A stretch of DNA of 64,000 bases, from the NCBI RefSeq assembly GCF_022662475.1, contig NZ_JAKNQQ010000006.1, positions 186,001-250,000 of the forward strand, given 5' to 3'. Below are positions 28,815-38,539 of this stretch, one piece after another; within the stretch, counting starts at the first letter, position 1; each line of letters opens with the position of its first letter. The translations under genes were made by a program, and so were the position numbers. The stretch comes from Sphingomonas sp. TREG-RG-20F-R18-01 (GTDB lineage Bacteria; Pseudomonadota; Alphaproteobacteria; Sphingomonadales; Sphingomonadaceae). The notes beneath the pieces were generated by a model. The model was not told where the DNA came from, did not search any database, and worked only from the letters and a program-made list of their open reading frames with translations.

Positions 28815-29234
28815 ATGAGCACCGGTGCCGCCTATGCCGTGATCGATCGCCACCCGACGCGCGATCACTTTTCCATTTCCGACCTGTCGGCGGAATTCGA
28901 CGTCACAGCGCGGGCGTTGCGCTTCTACGAGGATGAGGGCCTGATTGCGCCAGAGCGGCGTGGAACGACCCGCATCTATTCGCAGCGTGACCGTGCGCGG
29001 CTCGCGTGGATCTTGCGCGGCAAGCGCGTCGGCTTCTCGCTCGGCGAAATCCGCGAGATGATCGACCTGTACGACATTGGCGACGGCCGGAAGATCCAGC
29101 GCCAGACGACGATCGAGCGCTGCCGCGACCGGATCGCGCTGCTCACCGCGCAGAAACGCGACATCGATGCGGCGATCCACGAACTCGACGATTTTGTCAC
29201 CCTGCTCGAAACCCACGACGGCCAGACCGCCTGA
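28815..29234 (+). CDS. MerR-family transcriptional regulator
   Basis: The 139-residue protein has an N-terminal winged helix ([20 protein letters not shown], then [10 protein letters not shown]) and a C-terminal dimerising coiled coil without the metal-binding cysteines of MerR or CueR. It resembles LiuR/PsrA-adjacent regulators of branched-chain or fatty acid catabolism. It stands 10 bp before an acyl-CoA dehydrogenase, and its own promoter has a matching palindrome, so self-regulation and control of that gene are likely. The ATG at 28815 is preferred over the TTG at 28806. Confidence 0.9.
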   Translation: MSTGAAYAVIDRHPTRDHFSISDLSAEFDVTARALRFYEDEGLIAPERRGTTRIYSQRDRARLAWILRGKRVGFSLGEIREMIDLYDIGDGRKIQRQTTIERCRDRIALLTAQKRDIDAAIHELDDFVTLLETHDGQTA

Positions 29235-29244
29235 AGGACTCCCC

Positions 29245-31047
29245 ATGCCCCAGTACACGCCCCCCGTCCGCGACACCCGCTTCATCCTCGATCACGTGAT
29301 CGGCATGCAGAGCTACGCCAATCTCCCCGGCTTCCAGAACGCGACCCCAGACGTGGTCGATGCTGTGCTCGACGAGGGCGGCAAGTTCGTCGCCGAAGTG
29401 CTGTTCCCGCTCAACTATTCGGGCGATCAGGAAGGCTGCGTGCGGCATGACGACGGTTCGGTCACCACGCCCAAGGGCTTCAAGGAGGCCTATCAGGCGT
29501 TTGTCGAATCGGGCTGGGGAACGCTCAGCGCGCCCGAGGAATTCGGCGGGCAGGGGATGCCGCACGTCGTCTCGACCGCGTTTCAGGAATATATGATCTC
29601 CGCCAACATGGCGTTCGCCATGTACCCCGGCCTGTCGCACGGCGCGATCGCCGCGTTGCTGGTCAAGGGCTCGGACGAGCAGAAGGCCAAGTACGTCCCC
29701 AAGATGGTCAGCGGCGAATGGGGCGGGACGATGAACCTGACCGAGCCGCAGTGCGGCACCGACCTCGGCCTGATCCGCACCCGCGCTGAGCCGCAGGCCG
29801 ACGGATCGTACAAGATCACCGGCACCAAGATCTTCATCTCGTCGGGCGAGCATGACCTGACCAGCAACATCATCCACCTCGTGCTGGCAAAGACGCCGGG
29901 CGCGCCGGAAAGCTCGAAGGGCATTTCGCTGTTCGTGGTGCCCAAGTTCATGGTCGGCGACGACGGGTCGATCGGCGAACGCAACGCGGTCACCTGCGGC
30001 TCGATCGAGCACAAGATGGGGATCCACGCCAATTCGACCTGCGTGATGAACTATGACGGCGCGACCGGCTGGCTCGTCGGCGAGGAAATGAAGGGCCTCG
30101 CGGCGATGTTCATCATGATGAACGCCGCGCGCCTCGGCGTCGGGTTGCAGGGCCTTGGCGTCGCCGAAGTCGCCTATCAGAATGCGGTGCAATATGCGCA
30201 GGACCGCCGCCAGGGCCGCTCGCTCACTGGCGCCAAGGAGCCGGGCGAGAAGGCGGACACGCTGTTCGTCCACCCCGACGTCCGCCGCATGCTGATGGAG
30301 TCGAAGGCGCTGACCGAAGGCCTTCGCGCCCTCTGCCTGTGGGGCGCGCTCCAGGCCGATCTCGAACATGCCGCGGTCAGCGACGAAGAGAAGCAGCTCG
30401 CGGGCGATCTGCTCGGGCTGCTGACGCCGGTGATCAAGGGCTATGGCACCGACAAGGGCTATGACATCGCGACCAACGCGCAGCAGGTGTACGGCGGCCA
30501 CGGCTACATCGCCGAATGGGGCATGGAGCAATATGTCCGGGATGCGCGGATCGCGATGATCTACGAAGGCACCAACGGCGTGCAGGCGATGGATCTGGTC
30601 GGCCGCAAGCTCGCGCAGAACGGCGGACGTGCGGTGCAGGCGCTGTTCAAGGTGGTGGCCGAGGAAGTCGCCGCCGCCAAGGCCGATCCCGCGACCGCCG
30701 TGTTCGCGGGCGCGCTGGAAAAGGCGAATGGCGAGCTCCAGCAGGCGACTTTGTGGTTCATGCAGAACGGCATGCAGAACCCCGACAACGTCGGCGCGGG
30801 CGCGCACAGCTACATGCACCTGATGGGGATCGTCGCGGTCGGGCTGATGTGGCTGCGGATGGCGGTCGCCGCGACCAGGCTGAAGGCAGCGGGCGAGGGG
30901 GACGTGAAGTTCCTCGACGCCAAGTTGATGACGGCACGCTACTTCGCCGAGCGCGTGATGCCCGAGGCTGGCGCACTGCGCCGCAAGATTGAGGGCGGGT
31001 CCGAGGCGCTGATGGCGCTGTCGCCGGAGATGTTCGAGGCGGCTTGA
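29245..31047 (+). CDS. Acyl-CoA dehydrogenase, long (about 600-residue) FadE/DmdC-type
   Basis: The 600-residue flavoprotein oxidises an acyl-CoA to the enoyl-CoA and passes electrons to ETF. It has an extra N-terminal segment ([14 protein letters not shown]) and a C-terminal domain beyond the usual 380-residue core, as in DmdC and related dehydrogenases. The core motifs are [29 protein letters not shown] and [16 protein letters not shown], followed by [14 protein letters not shown] with the catalytic glutamate. The substrate chain length is unknown. It is in an operon with the MerR gene. Confidence 0.93.
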   Translation: MPQYTPPVRDTRFILDHVIGMQSYANLPGFQNATPDVVDAVLDEGGKFVAEVLFPLNYSGDQEGCVRHDDGSVTTPKGFKEAYQAFVESGWGTLSAPEEFGGQGMPHVVSTAFQEYMISANMAFAMYPGLSHGAIAALLVKGSDEQKAKYVPKMVSGEWGGTMNLTEPQCGTDLGLIRTRAEPQADGSYKITGTKIFISSGEHDLTSNIIHLVLAKTPGAPESSKGISLFVVPKFMVGDDGSIGERNAVTCGSIEHKMGIHANSTCVMNYDGATGWLVGEEMKGLAAMFIMMNAARLGVGLQGLGVAEVAYQNAVQYAQDRRQGRSLTGAKEPGEKADTLFVHPDVRRMLMESKALTEGLRALCLWGALQADLEHAAVSDEEKQLAGDLLGLLTPVIKGYGTDKGYDIATNAQQVYGGHGYIAEWGMEQYVRDARIAMIYEGTNGVQAMDLVGRKLAQNGGRAVQALFKVVAEEVAAAKADPATAVFAGALEKANGELQQATLWFMQNGMQNPDNVGAGAHSYMHLMGIVAVGLMWLRMAVAATRLKAAGEGDVKFLDAKLMTARYFAERVMPEAGALRRKIEGGSEALMALSPEMFEAA

Positions 31048-31352
31048 GGGGTCGCGCTGACCTTAATCCTGCGTCACCGGGCTTGGCCCGGGGTCCACCG
31101 GGGTCCTGTCCGATCATGTGCGGAGTCACATCGCGATGGATCGCGGCCGTCACGGGTACGACGGTGGGGGGGCGGAATTACTTGCAACCCGTCCGTCATT
31201 CCCGCGCAGGCGGGAATCCATTAGCACCGTCCGTCCTGTACTGCGCTGTCAGCCAGTATGGATCCCCGCCTCCGCGGGGATGACGGAAGTGGAAGCGTGA
31301 CCCCTCAAATGTCCGCTGCCGACGCCTCAGGCTGAACGGCGAAAATTGGTGG
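31048..31352. repeat. 305-bp intergenic region with an inverted REP-like pair
   Basis: The region between two converging genes holds CGTCATTCCCGC-type units at about 31192-31219 and their inverted partner at about 31258-31287. Each unit has its own inner palindrome (ATTCCCGC/GCGGGAAT and ATCCCCGC/GCGGGGAT). An earlier GGCTTGGCCCGGGG segment near 31080 looks like a broken copy of a similar repeat. I see no ORF with coding character. Confidence 0.75.
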
Positions 31353-31844
31353 TTAGCTGCCATTTCGAGCAGGTGCCGGGCGGGGCAGTGTTCCAGTCTC
31401 GAACGACCGCTCCCAACCTTCCGCAGCGATCAGCCGCGCTTTTAGGAACGTGAACTCGACCTGTGAGATACGCTGGTCAGTGCTGCTGATGAAGTCCACC
31501 TTGACCGATTGCTTGCCGCAAGCATCGGCGGGCCCGTCAATGTAATCCCAACCAAGAAAACGGAACTGGTCAGCGTTCATGGTTTCGGCCATCGACCGAG
31601 CACCCGCCACGCCCGTTCCGAGCGGTCGTCCCACATCCCCAGCGCCGAGGGCGAAGCTGGCGGATTGATCGATCAATCCGTCTAGCAAGGCGTCTGCATT
31701 CGGGCCTCCTGCCGATGCCGCCGCTATAATCTTTTCAGCTCGACGGCCAAGTGCTTCATGCAAAGAACGGGCGGTGTTAATGTCGGCCAGATCGCAACCC
31801 AAAATGGGCGCGTTGATAGCGAGGAGCAGGATGGCAGCGATCAT
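31353..31844 (-). CDS. Hypothetical exported protein, base composition unlike neighbours
   Basis: The ATG at 31842-31844 gives 163 residues with a hydrophobic start (MIAAILLLAINAPILGC) that may be a signal or lipoprotein signal. The mature part contains LGWDYIDGPADACGKQSVKVDF and is otherwise featureless; I recognise no family. The gene is visibly less GC-rich, and its codons are less biased than in neighbouring genes. It is flanked by repeats on its 3' side, so horizontal gain is possible. Upstream in-frame sequence reads a repeat-like intergenic stretch and is not used. Confidence 0.6.
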   Translation of the reverse strand: MIAAILLLAINAPILGCDLADINTARSLHEALGRRAEKIIAAASAGGPNADALLDGLIDQSASFALGAGDVGRPLGTGVAGARSMAETMNADQFRFLGWDYIDGPADACGKQSVKVDFISSTDQRISQVEFTFLKARLIAAEGWERSFETGTLPRPAPARNGS

Positions 31845-31953
31845 GGTTGAACGCTGCCCGACATTTCGAATGTCCGCTAGTGGGCGGAACCGGAACTGCT
31901 GCAATTTCGGGGGCGACCCGCTATCGAACGATCGCTCCAAAGAAAGGCCCCCA

Positions 31954-32304
31954 ATGCCCGCAACCCTCTACGGCATCCCAGCCTGCGACACCGTAAAAAA
32001 AGCCCGCACCTGGCTAGACACCAACGGCATCGCCTACACCTTCCACAACTACAAGACCGCAGGCGTAGACCCCGCGCTCCTGCGCCAATGGATCGATCAG
32101 CTCGGCTGGGAAAGCGTCCTCAACCGCGCCGGCACGACCTTCCGTAAGCTCCCCGACGCCGACAAGACCGACCTCGACGCCGACAAGGCGCTCGCGATTA
32201 TGCTCAGCAACCCCTCCGCCATCAAACGCCCGATCCTCGTCAAGGACGACGTGCTGCTGGCAGGCTTCAAGCCCGATACCTATGTTGAGGCCCTCAAGCC
32301 CTGA
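31954..32304 (+). CDS. ArsC/Spx-family reductase-like protein (YffB type)
   Basis: The 116-residue thioredoxin-fold protein has ATLYGIPACDTVKKAR with a single cysteine at the N-terminus. It also has the RPILVKDDVLLAGFKPD segment of the ArsC/Spx superfamily. It lacks a CxxC pair and looks like YffB, whose role is uncertain (glutathione-linked reduction has been suggested). The ATG at 31954 is preferred because the frame upstream is non-conserved. It is followed 17 bp later by a DUF427 gene. Confidence 0.88.
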   Translation: MPATLYGIPACDTVKKARTWLDTNGIAYTFHNYKTAGVDPALLRQWIDQLGWESVLNRAGTTFRKLPDADKTDLDADKALAIMLSNPSAIKRPILVKDDVLLAGFKPDTYVEALKP

Positions 32305-32321
32305 CCCGAAGGACCAAGCCC

Positions 32322-32603
32322 ATGCCGACCGCACGCTGGAACGGAACCGTGATCGCCCAGTCGGACGATACCGTGATCGTCGAGGGCAACCATTATTTCC
32401 CCGCCGACAGCATCGTCGCCGACCTGTTCGAACCGAGCGCGACGCACTCGCATTGCCCGTGGAAGGGCGACGCGAGCTACAAGACGCTCGTTGTCGACGG
32501 CAAGCGCAACGTCGACGCGGCCTGGTATTACCCCGACCCCAAGCCCAAGGCCGCCGAGATCAAGGATCGCTTCGCCTTCTGGAAGGGCGTGACGGTCGAC
32601 TGA
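32322..32603 (+). CDS. DUF427 domain protein
   Basis: The 93-residue protein matches DUF427. It has ARWNGTVIAQSDDTVIVEGNHYFP at the start (the first residues are the family signature), CPWKGDASY in the middle, and AWYYPDPKPKAAEIKDRFAFW near the end. The domain is a small beta fold of unknown function. It sits between the ArsC-like gene and panB with short gaps. Confidence 0.9.
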   Translation: MPTARWNGTVIAQSDDTVIVEGNHYFPADSIVADLFEPSATHSHCPWKGDASYKTLVVDGKRNVDAAWYYPDPKPKAAEIKDRFAFWKGVTVD

Positions 32604-32648
32604 CGCGCCCGACTGGCGCGGGGCCGCGCAAGCCGCTATCCCCGCGCC

Positions 32649-33512
32649 ATGTCCACGACCTTCACGATCGACACCGCGACCAGCCGCGCCAATCCGACGC
32701 CCGCGCCGATGAAGCGCCTCACCGTCCCCGCGATCCGCGCGCGCAAGGGGAAGGGCGACCCGCTGGTGATGCTCACCGCTTATACCGTGCGCAATGCGCA
32801 ATTGCTCGACCCGCATTGCGACATGCTGCTGGTCGGCGACAGCCTCGGGCAGGTGATCTACGGCCTTCCCTCGACCGTGCCGGTCACGCTCGAGATGATG
32901 GCGGCGCATGGCGCTGCGGTGGTGCGCGGCAGCTATCATGCGGTCGTGGTGATCGACATGCCGTTCGGCAGCTATGAGGCATCGCCCGAAAAGGCGTTCG
33001 AAAGCGCGGCATATCTGCTCAAGCAGACCGGCGCGGCGGCGGTGAAGCTGGAGGGCGGCACCGCGATGGCGCCGACCGTCCGTTTCCTCAGCGAACGCGG
33101 AATTCCAGTGATGGGACATGTCGGGCTCACCCCGCAGGCGGTCAACACGCTCGGCGGTTATGGCGCGCGCGGCCGGACCGCGGCCGAGGCCGAGAAGATC
33201 GTCGCGGATGGCTGCGCGATCGCCAAGGCGGGGGCGTTCGCGCTGGTGATCGAAGGCGTGGTCGAACCGATTGCGATCGAGCTGACCCGGATGGTCGATT
33301 GCCCGACGATCGGGATCGGCGCGTCGGCGCAGTGCGACGGTCAGGTACTGGTCGCCGAGGACATGCTTGGCCTGTTCGAGCGCACCGCGCGCTTCGTCAA
33401 GAAATACGATGATCTGGGTGGCCGCATTTCCGCCGCAGCCGCAACCTATGCGGCGGAGGTCCGTGCGCGCACCTTTCCGGGTGCCGAGCAGATTTACGCC
33501 CCCAAGGATTGA
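32649..33512 (+). CDS. panB: 3-methyl-2-oxobutanoate hydroxymethyltransferase
   Basis: PanB makes ketopantoate from 2-oxoisovalerate and methylene-tetrahydrofolate, the first step of pantothenate synthesis. The 287-residue TIM barrel has [19 protein letters not shown] with a metal ligand, [17 protein letters not shown] and GHVGLTPQ. A later [14 protein letters not shown] segment also matches. The N-terminus is about 20 residues longer than usual, so a start at the ATG at 32709 ([10 protein letters not shown]) is also possible. Confidence 0.96.
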   Translation: MSTTFTIDTATSRANPTPAPMKRLTVPAIRARKGKGDPLVMLTAYTVRNAQLLDPHCDMLLVGDSLGQVIYGLPSTVPVTLEMMAAHGAAVVRGSYHAVVVIDMPFGSYEASPEKAFESAAYLLKQTGAAAVKLEGGTAMAPTVRFLSERGIPVMGHVGLTPQAVNTLGGYGARGRTAAEAEKIVADGCAIAKAGAFALVIEGVVEPIAIELTRMVDCPTIGIGASAQCDGQVLVAEDMLGLFERTARFVKKYDDLGGRISAAAATYAAEVRARTFPGAEQIYAPKD

Positions 33513-33621
33513 GTCCGCTCCGTTTCCCTATCGTACCATAGCGTAACGATTGCCCGCTTTTGTTTAGGCGGTCGCACGGCTAAGGTCCGCTCCTTCCCGC
33601 CCCATCCGATGGAGTTTCCCA

Positions 33622-34320
33622 GTGGCCGTGCCACCCAACACCGATGCTGCATTCCTCCGGGAAGTCGACGAGGAACTCCGCCGCGACCAGATGGCGACCG
33701 CCTGGCGCCGTTACGGCATTGCCGCGATCGTTGTCGTCGTGCTGATCGTGCTCGGCTTCGGTGGGTGGCAGATCTATCGCGCGCACCAGCAATCGGTCGC
33801 GGGCGACGAGGGCGAGGCGCTGAGCAAGGCTTATGAGGATATGGGCGCACGCCGGTCGGGCACGGACGCCGAACTGGCGACGCTCGCTGATTCCGGGGTA
33901 AAGGGCTATCGCGCGCTGGCGCTGATGAGCCAGGCCGATCTGCTGCTCCAGAAGAACGATCTGCGCGGCGCCGCTGCGAAATTTGCGGCGATCGCGAACG
34001 ATGCATCGATCGGTCAGCCGTTCCGCGATCTCGCACTGGTCCGGCAGACCAGCGCCGAGTTCGACACGATCAAGCCCGACGTGGTTGTTTCCCGGCTGCG
34101 CGGATTGGCCGTGAAGGGCAACCCATGGTTCGGCAGCGCCGGCGAGATGGTTGCCGTTTCGTATTTGAAGATGGGGCGCCGCGATCTCGCGGGGACGTTG
34201 TACGGCCAGATCGCACGTGAACCCGACGTCGCAGAGACCGTCCGGCAACGCGCGGTTCAGATGGCCGGCGTATTGGGGGTTGATGCCGTGAACGAGCCGA
34301 AGGAACAGAAGTCGCAATGA
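33622..34320 (+). CDS. YfgM-like tetratricopeptide membrane protein
   Basis: The 232-residue protein has a cytoplasmic N-terminus with FLREVDEELRRDQMATAWRRYG. One membrane helix follows (about residues 33-50), and then a periplasmic helical TPR-like region. This is the UPF0070/YfgM layout, a partner of the SecYEG-associated chaperones in E. coli. The start is a GTG at 33622 with GGAG 8 bp upstream. Position before bamB and der, with a 4-bp overlap with bamB, matches the gene order of yfgM in other proteobacteria. Confidence 0.88.
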   Translation: MAVPPNTDAAFLREVDEELRRDQMATAWRRYGIAAIVVVVLIVLGFGGWQIYRAHQQSVAGDEGEALSKAYEDMGARRSGTDAELATLADSGVKGYRALALMSQADLLLQKNDLRGAAAKFAAIANDASIGQPFRDLALVRQTSAEFDTIKPDVVVSRLRGLAVKGNPWFGSAGEMVAVSYLKMGRRDLAGTLYGQIAREPDVAETVRQRAVQMAGVLGVDAVNEPKEQKSQ

Positions 34321-35669
34321 AGATGACCAATCGAGTCTTGCTGGTTGCGGTCTCCGCCATCGCCTTGAGCAGCTGCGCGACGTTCAAGGGTAAGAAGAAG
34401 ACCCCGGTGCTCGGCAATCGCATTGCGATCTTGCAGGGCGAGAATGACGTGATCGCCGACAAGACGATCGCCGAGGTCCAGGTCCTCGTGCCGCCGGCCG
34501 CGACCAACGACAGTTGGGCGCAGCCAGGTGGCTCCGCCTCCAAGTCGCTCGGCCAGTTGACGCTAGGCACGTCGCTCAATCGCGCCTGGAGCGTGACGAT
34601 CGACGGCGGCACCAATCGCCAGCGGCTCGGTGCAGCACCGGTCATCGGCGGCGGTCGACTGTATGCGATCGACGTCAACGCGATGGTCCATGCCTATTCG
34701 GCCAGCACCGGCGCGCGCGCCTGGGACGCCAGCATCGCGACGACCGACAAGAAGGCTCGTAGCGCGCGCTTCGGCGGCGGCGTCAGTTTCGACGACGGCA
34801 AGGTGTTCGCGACCGACGGCCTCGGCGATGTGGTCGCGCTCGATGCGGCAAGCGGCAAGGAATTGTGGCGGGCCAAGCCAGGCGCACCGCTGCGTGGCGC
34901 GCCGTCGGTTGCCAATGGCCAGATCTACGTCCTGAGCCAGGATAACCAGCTGTACGTGTTGTCACAGGCCGATGGCACGGTCGTCTGGACCGCCTCGGGC
35001 TCGATCGAGACGCAGGGCGTGTTCGGCGTCGCGGCACCAGCGGTCAGCCAGGGCACGGTCGTCGCAGGCTTCTCCTCGGGCGAGCTCAACGCCTATCGCT
35101 ACGAGAACGGTCGCACCTTGTGGCAGGACGCGCTGTCGCGCTCGTCGATCTCGACCTCGGTGTCGTCGCTCGCCGATATCGACGCGGACCCGGTCATTGA
35201 CCGCGGGATCGTCTTCGCGGTCGGGCAGGGCGGCCGCATGGTCGCGCTCGAGATCGTCTCGGGCCAGCGCCTGTGGGAGCAGAACTTCGCCGGCATCTCG
35301 ACCCCTTGGGTTGCCGGCGAATGGGTCTTCATCGTGACCGACGATGCGCGACTGGTCTGTCTTGCGCGGGCGACGGGCAAGGTCCGGTGGATCAGCCAGC
35401 TGCGCCATTTCGAGAGCGAGAAGGTCCAGAAGGACGGCACGATCAAGGACAAGAAGAAGGCCAACCCGATCACCTGGTACGGCCCGGTGCTCGCTGGCGG
35501 TCGTCTCGTGCTGACCAACTCGCTCGGGCAGATCGTTTCGGCCTCGGTCGAGAACGGCAAACTGGGCACGGTGATCGAATCGAAGGCACCATTCACGCTG
35601 CCGCCGGTCGTCGCCAATTCGACGCTGTATGTGCTTGACCAGAAGGGTCGTCTCGCGGCCTATAAGTAA
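34317..35669 (+). CDS. bamB: Outer membrane protein assembly factor BamB
   Basis: BamB is the beta-propeller lipoprotein of the BAM complex that inserts outer membrane proteins. The 450-residue protein has a signal with lipobox LSSC (C20). PQQ-like repeat blades follow, such as GRLYAIDVNAMVHAYSASTG and DDGKVFATDGLGDVVALDAASG, each with a tryptophan-ending strand. It overlaps the YfgM-like gene by 4 bp and precedes der by 50 bp, the conserved yfgM-bamB-der order. Confidence 0.95.
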   Translation: MKMTNRVLLVAVSAIALSSCATFKGKKKTPVLGNRIAILQGENDVIADKTIAEVQVLVPPAATNDSWAQPGGSASKSLGQLTLGTSLNRAWSVTIDGGTNRQRLGAAPVIGGGRLYAIDVNAMVHAYSASTGARAWDASIATTDKKARSARFGGGVSFDDGKVFATDGLGDVVALDAASGKELWRAKPGAPLRGAPSVANGQIYVLSQDNQLYVLSQADGTVVWTASGSIETQGVFGVAAPAVSQGTVVAGFSSGELNAYRYENGRTLWQDALSRSSISTSVSSLADIDADPVIDRGIVFAVGQGGRMVALEIVSGQRLWEQNFAGISTPWVAGEWVFIVTDDARLVCLARATGKVRWISQLRHFESEKVQKDGTIKDKKKANPITWYGPVLAGGRLVLTNSLGQIVSASVENGKLGTVIESKAPFTLPPVVANSTLYVLDQKGRLAAYK

Positions 35670-35719
35670 CCGCGACACGGCGGGGTGACGAAGACGTGCG
35701 CTTGCCCTAAGGGAGGCGC

Positions 35720-37117
35720 ATGTCCAGTCTCCCTGTGGTCGCGATTATCGGCCGGCCGAACGTCGGCAAGTCGACGCTCTTCAATCGTCTCGTCGGAAAG
35801 AAACTCGCGCTCGTCGACGATCGCCCCGGCGTGACCCGCGATCGGCGCGAGGGGGCGGCGACGCTCGTCGGGCTCGATTTCCGCGTCATCGACACCGCCG
35901 GTTACGAGGACAAGGACGCCGCGTCCTTGCCCGGCCGGATGCGCGCGCAGACCGAGGCCGCGGTCGCACAGGCCGACGTCGCGCTGTTCCTGTTCGATTC
36001 GCGCGCGGGCATCGTGCCCCTCGACGAGGAGATCGCGCGCTGGCTGCGCGGATCGACCACCCCGGTCATCCTCGTCGCCAACAAGGCCGAGGGCAAGGCC
36101 GGGGCAGACGGCATTCTCGAGTCGCTCTCGCTCGGTTTCGGCGATCCGGTCGAACTGTCGGCGGAGCATGGCGAAGGGCTGGTCGAATTGTTCGACGCGC
36201 TGCTCCCCTTCATCGAACCCGAGAAGGACGCGGCTGGCGACGACATTCCCAACGCCGACGTCGACGAGGAATATGCCCCCGACGCGCCGCTCAAGCTGGC
36301 GATCATCGGGCGTCCGAACGCGGGCAAATCCACGCTGATCAACCGCATCCTCGGCGAAGACCGTCTGATTACCGGCCCCGAAGCGGGCATCACGCGCGAT
36401 TCGATCGCGGTCGACTGGATCTGGCACGACCCCGAGCGCGAGCCCGGCGAGGATGCGCGCAAGGTCCGGCTGATCGACACCGCCGGCATGCGCAAGCGCG
36501 CCAACGTGCAGGACAAGCTCGAGAAGCTGTCGGTCGCCGATGCGCTCCACGCGATCGATTTTGCCGAAGTCGTCGTGCTGTTGCTGGATGCGACGCGCGG
36601 GCTCGAATCGCAGGATCTGCGCATTGCCGATGCCGCGCTTCAAGAAGGCCGCGCGCTGATCGTTGCGATCAACAAGTGGGATGTGGCGGAGAATGCCTCG
36701 AGCCTGTTCAACGGCATTCGTACTGCACTCGAGGATGGCCTCAGCCAGATCAAGGGCATGCCGGTGCTGACCGTATCGGCGGCGACCGGCAAGGGGCTCG
36801 ATACTTTGCTCAAGGTCGCATTCGACACGCGCGACGCCTGGTCGCGCCGCGTCGGTACGGGCGAGCTCAACCGCTGGTTCGGACGCGCGGTCGAGGCCAA
36901 CCCGCCGCCAGCCCCCGGGGGCAAGCGGATCAAGCTGCGCTATCTGACGCAGGCGAAGACTCGTCCGCCGGGCTTCGTCCTGTTCGGCACGCGGGTCGAC
37001 CAGTTGCCGACGAGCTATCAGCGCTATCTGATCAACGGGATCCGGCGGGATCTCGGGTTCGGCGCGGTGCCGGTCCGGCTGACGCTCCGCGCGCCAAAGA
37101 ACCCGTTCGACCGGTAG
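35720..37117 (+). CDS. der: Ribosome biogenesis GTPase Der (EngA)
   Basis: Der is a tandem-GTPase needed for 50S subunit maturation. The 465-residue protein has a first G domain with GRPNVGKST (near residue 12) and DTAGYED. A second has GRPNAGKST (near residue 197), DTAGMRKR and NKWD. The KH-like C-terminal domain follows from about residue 380. The linker between the G domains is acidic (ADVDEEYAPD). The length is normal. Confidence 0.98.
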   Translation: MSSLPVVAIIGRPNVGKSTLFNRLVGKKLALVDDRPGVTRDRREGAATLVGLDFRVIDTAGYEDKDAASLPGRMRAQTEAAVAQADVALFLFDSRAGIVPLDEEIARWLRGSTTPVILVANKAEGKAGADGILESLSLGFGDPVELSAEHGEGLVELFDALLPFIEPEKDAAGDDIPNADVDEEYAPDAPLKLAIIGRPNAGKSTLINRILGEDRLITGPEAGITRDSIAVDWIWHDPEREPGEDARKVRLIDTAGMRKRANVQDKLEKLSVADALHAIDFAEVVVLLLDATRGLESQDLRIADAALQEGRALIVAINKWDVAENASSLFNGIRTALEDGLSQIKGMPVLTVSAATGKGLDTLLKVAFDTRDAWSRRVGTGELNRWFGRAVEANPPPAPGGKRIKLRYLTQAKTRPPGFVLFGTRVDQLPTSYQRYLINGIRRDLGFGAVPVRLTLRAPKNPFDR

Positions 37118-37150
37118 GGCACGCGCAACGGTTTAAAAAAATAAGGAGCG

Positions 37151-37254
37151 CTTCCCCGGCGAAGGCCGGGGCCCAGTAGAGGTGGCCGAGAGCATCGGGC
37201 GCGATGCTCTCCACCCTACGGCCCGCAACTGGCCCCCGGCCCTCGCCGGGGAAG
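37151..37254. repeat. Long palindromic hairpin between der and the amine oxidase gene
   Basis: The outer arms CTTCCCCGGCGAAGGCCGGG (37151-37170) and the matching inverted arm ending CGCCGGGGAAG (37228-37254) enclose an inner 9-bp perfect stem AGAGCATCG/CGATGCTCT. It separates two converging genes. A run of seven A (37136-37142) precedes it, so it may also end minus-strand transcripts. Confidence 0.7.
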
Positions 37255-37279
37255 GGCTTAGATCGTTCAAGTAAATACG

Positions 37280-38515
37280 CTACGCGCGCAAAGCAGCTGC
37301 CACCTCCCGCGCGGCGCGCACGCCACTGTCATGCGCCCCATGCGCGGTACTGAAGTCGACCGGATTGGTGGCTTCGCCCCCAAAGAAAATTCGGTCATCA
37401 AACGGCCGTGCCAACGTCTCCCGTGCAGCGGCGTGACCCGGCAGCGCGCAGCTATAGGCGCCTCCGATTCGCGGGTTGGCGCTCCACGCCGAGGCGATGA
37501 TCGGCCGGAGCGACCGGCGCGCGTCGGTTCCGAACAGCGCGACGAGATCGTCGATCGCATCCGCAAACGCCGCATCTTTGCCCTCGGCTTCGGCCCGGCG
37601 CGCGCCTTCACCACCGAAAAAGCACTCGATGACCGGCCATCCGAGCGGCCGGATATAGCAAGACGCGCTTGATGCCTCGCCCGGCTTGCCGAGGACCTGT
37701 GTCTCCGCTTCGAACGGCGCGGGACCATCGATCGCGAGGAACAGCTTCTCGTTGCGGCCGAGCGGCAATTGCGCTGCCGCAGCGCGCCATGGCTCCAGCG
37801 CGTCGGGGAGGGCGATCGTGTTTCCGGCGAGGACCGCTGTCGATACGGTGAGGATGACGGCGCGGGCGGTAATGTCCCCCGCCGACGTCGTCAGACGAAC
37901 CCCGTTCGCCTCGAGCAGTACGCTTTCTACCGGGGTCGATACATGGTGAGCGACGTCCGCGGGCATGCTCATGGCGATGAGCGCCCCATAGCCACCGGGC
38001 AGGCGCCAGTTGCAGTCGGTCGCGGCATTCTCATACGCCAGGCAATCGGCGACCGAGATCCGATCGGGTGTCACACCACTGATGAAGCCGGTCATCGCCG
38101 CAATATGCCCGTTCCAGGCGCACTCGGGCAGCAGCGAGTCGGACGCTCGGTCACTCGACGGCGGCGCGTCTTCCATCCGTTCCAGCCAATGCTCGAACGC
38201 CGTTCTCGCGGCACGCTGGTCGTGCGGCGAAAAGCCGAGGTTGCGAAACTGCTGGCCCCAGGCTGGCATCCGGCGATCGATCGCCACGCCTGACGCTTCC
38301 GCGACCGTTGTCCAGGCATTGCGGTCGGCAGAATGCAGCCAGCCACATCCAAGATCGAGCGCGACCCCCTGGTGCGGCACGCTCTGCGCCCGCCCGCCGA
38401 GGCGCGACCCCGCTTCGAGCAGGATCGTGCTTCGACCGGATCCCGAAAGCGTGCGGGCGGCGGCGATGCCCGCCGCACCGCCGCCGACGATCACCACGTC
38501 ATATTGGCTGTCCAA
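37280..38515 (-). CDS. FAD-dependent amine oxidase family protein
   Basis: The 411-residue flavoprotein has the N-terminal dinucleotide motif VIVGGGAAGIAAA, followed by LLEAGSRLGGRAQS. Near the C-terminus it has IFFGGEATNPVDFSTAHGA, the FAD-contact motif of the monoamine oxidase/polyamine oxidase family. The start appears to be a TTG at 38513-38515, because no ATG or GTG precedes the Rossmann motif closely. A GGAGG at 38526-38530 lies upstream. It follows paoC by 24 bp and is probably the last gene of the pao operon. It might supply aldehydes from amines for the oxidase. Confidence 0.88.
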   Translation of the reverse strand: MDSQYDVVIVGGGAAGIAAARTLSGSGRSTILLEAGSRLGGRAQSVPHQGVALDLGCGWLHSADRNAWTTVAEASGVAIDRRMPAWGQQFRNLGFSPHDQRAARTAFEHWLERMEDAPPSSDRASDSLLPECAWNGHIAAMTGFISGVTPDRISVADCLAYENAATDCNWRLPGGYGALIAMSMPADVAHHVSTPVESVLLEANGVRLTTSAGDITARAVILTVSTAVLAGNTIALPDALEPWRAAAAQLPLGRNEKLFLAIDGPAPFEAETQVLGKPGEASSASCYIRPLGWPVIECFFGGEGARRAEAEGKDAAFADAIDDLVALFGTDARRSLRPIIASAWSANPRIGGAYSCALPGHAAARETLARPFDDRIFFGGEATNPVDFSTAHGAHDSGVRAAREVAAALRA

Positions 38516-38539
38516 GACCTGCGATCCTCCGGCGCGCGC

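Noticed and set aside
33530..33550. ATCGT...ACGAT palindrome upstream of the YfgM-like gene
   Set aside because: Only 5-bp half-sites match and no promoter is aligned with it. It is noted but not called.
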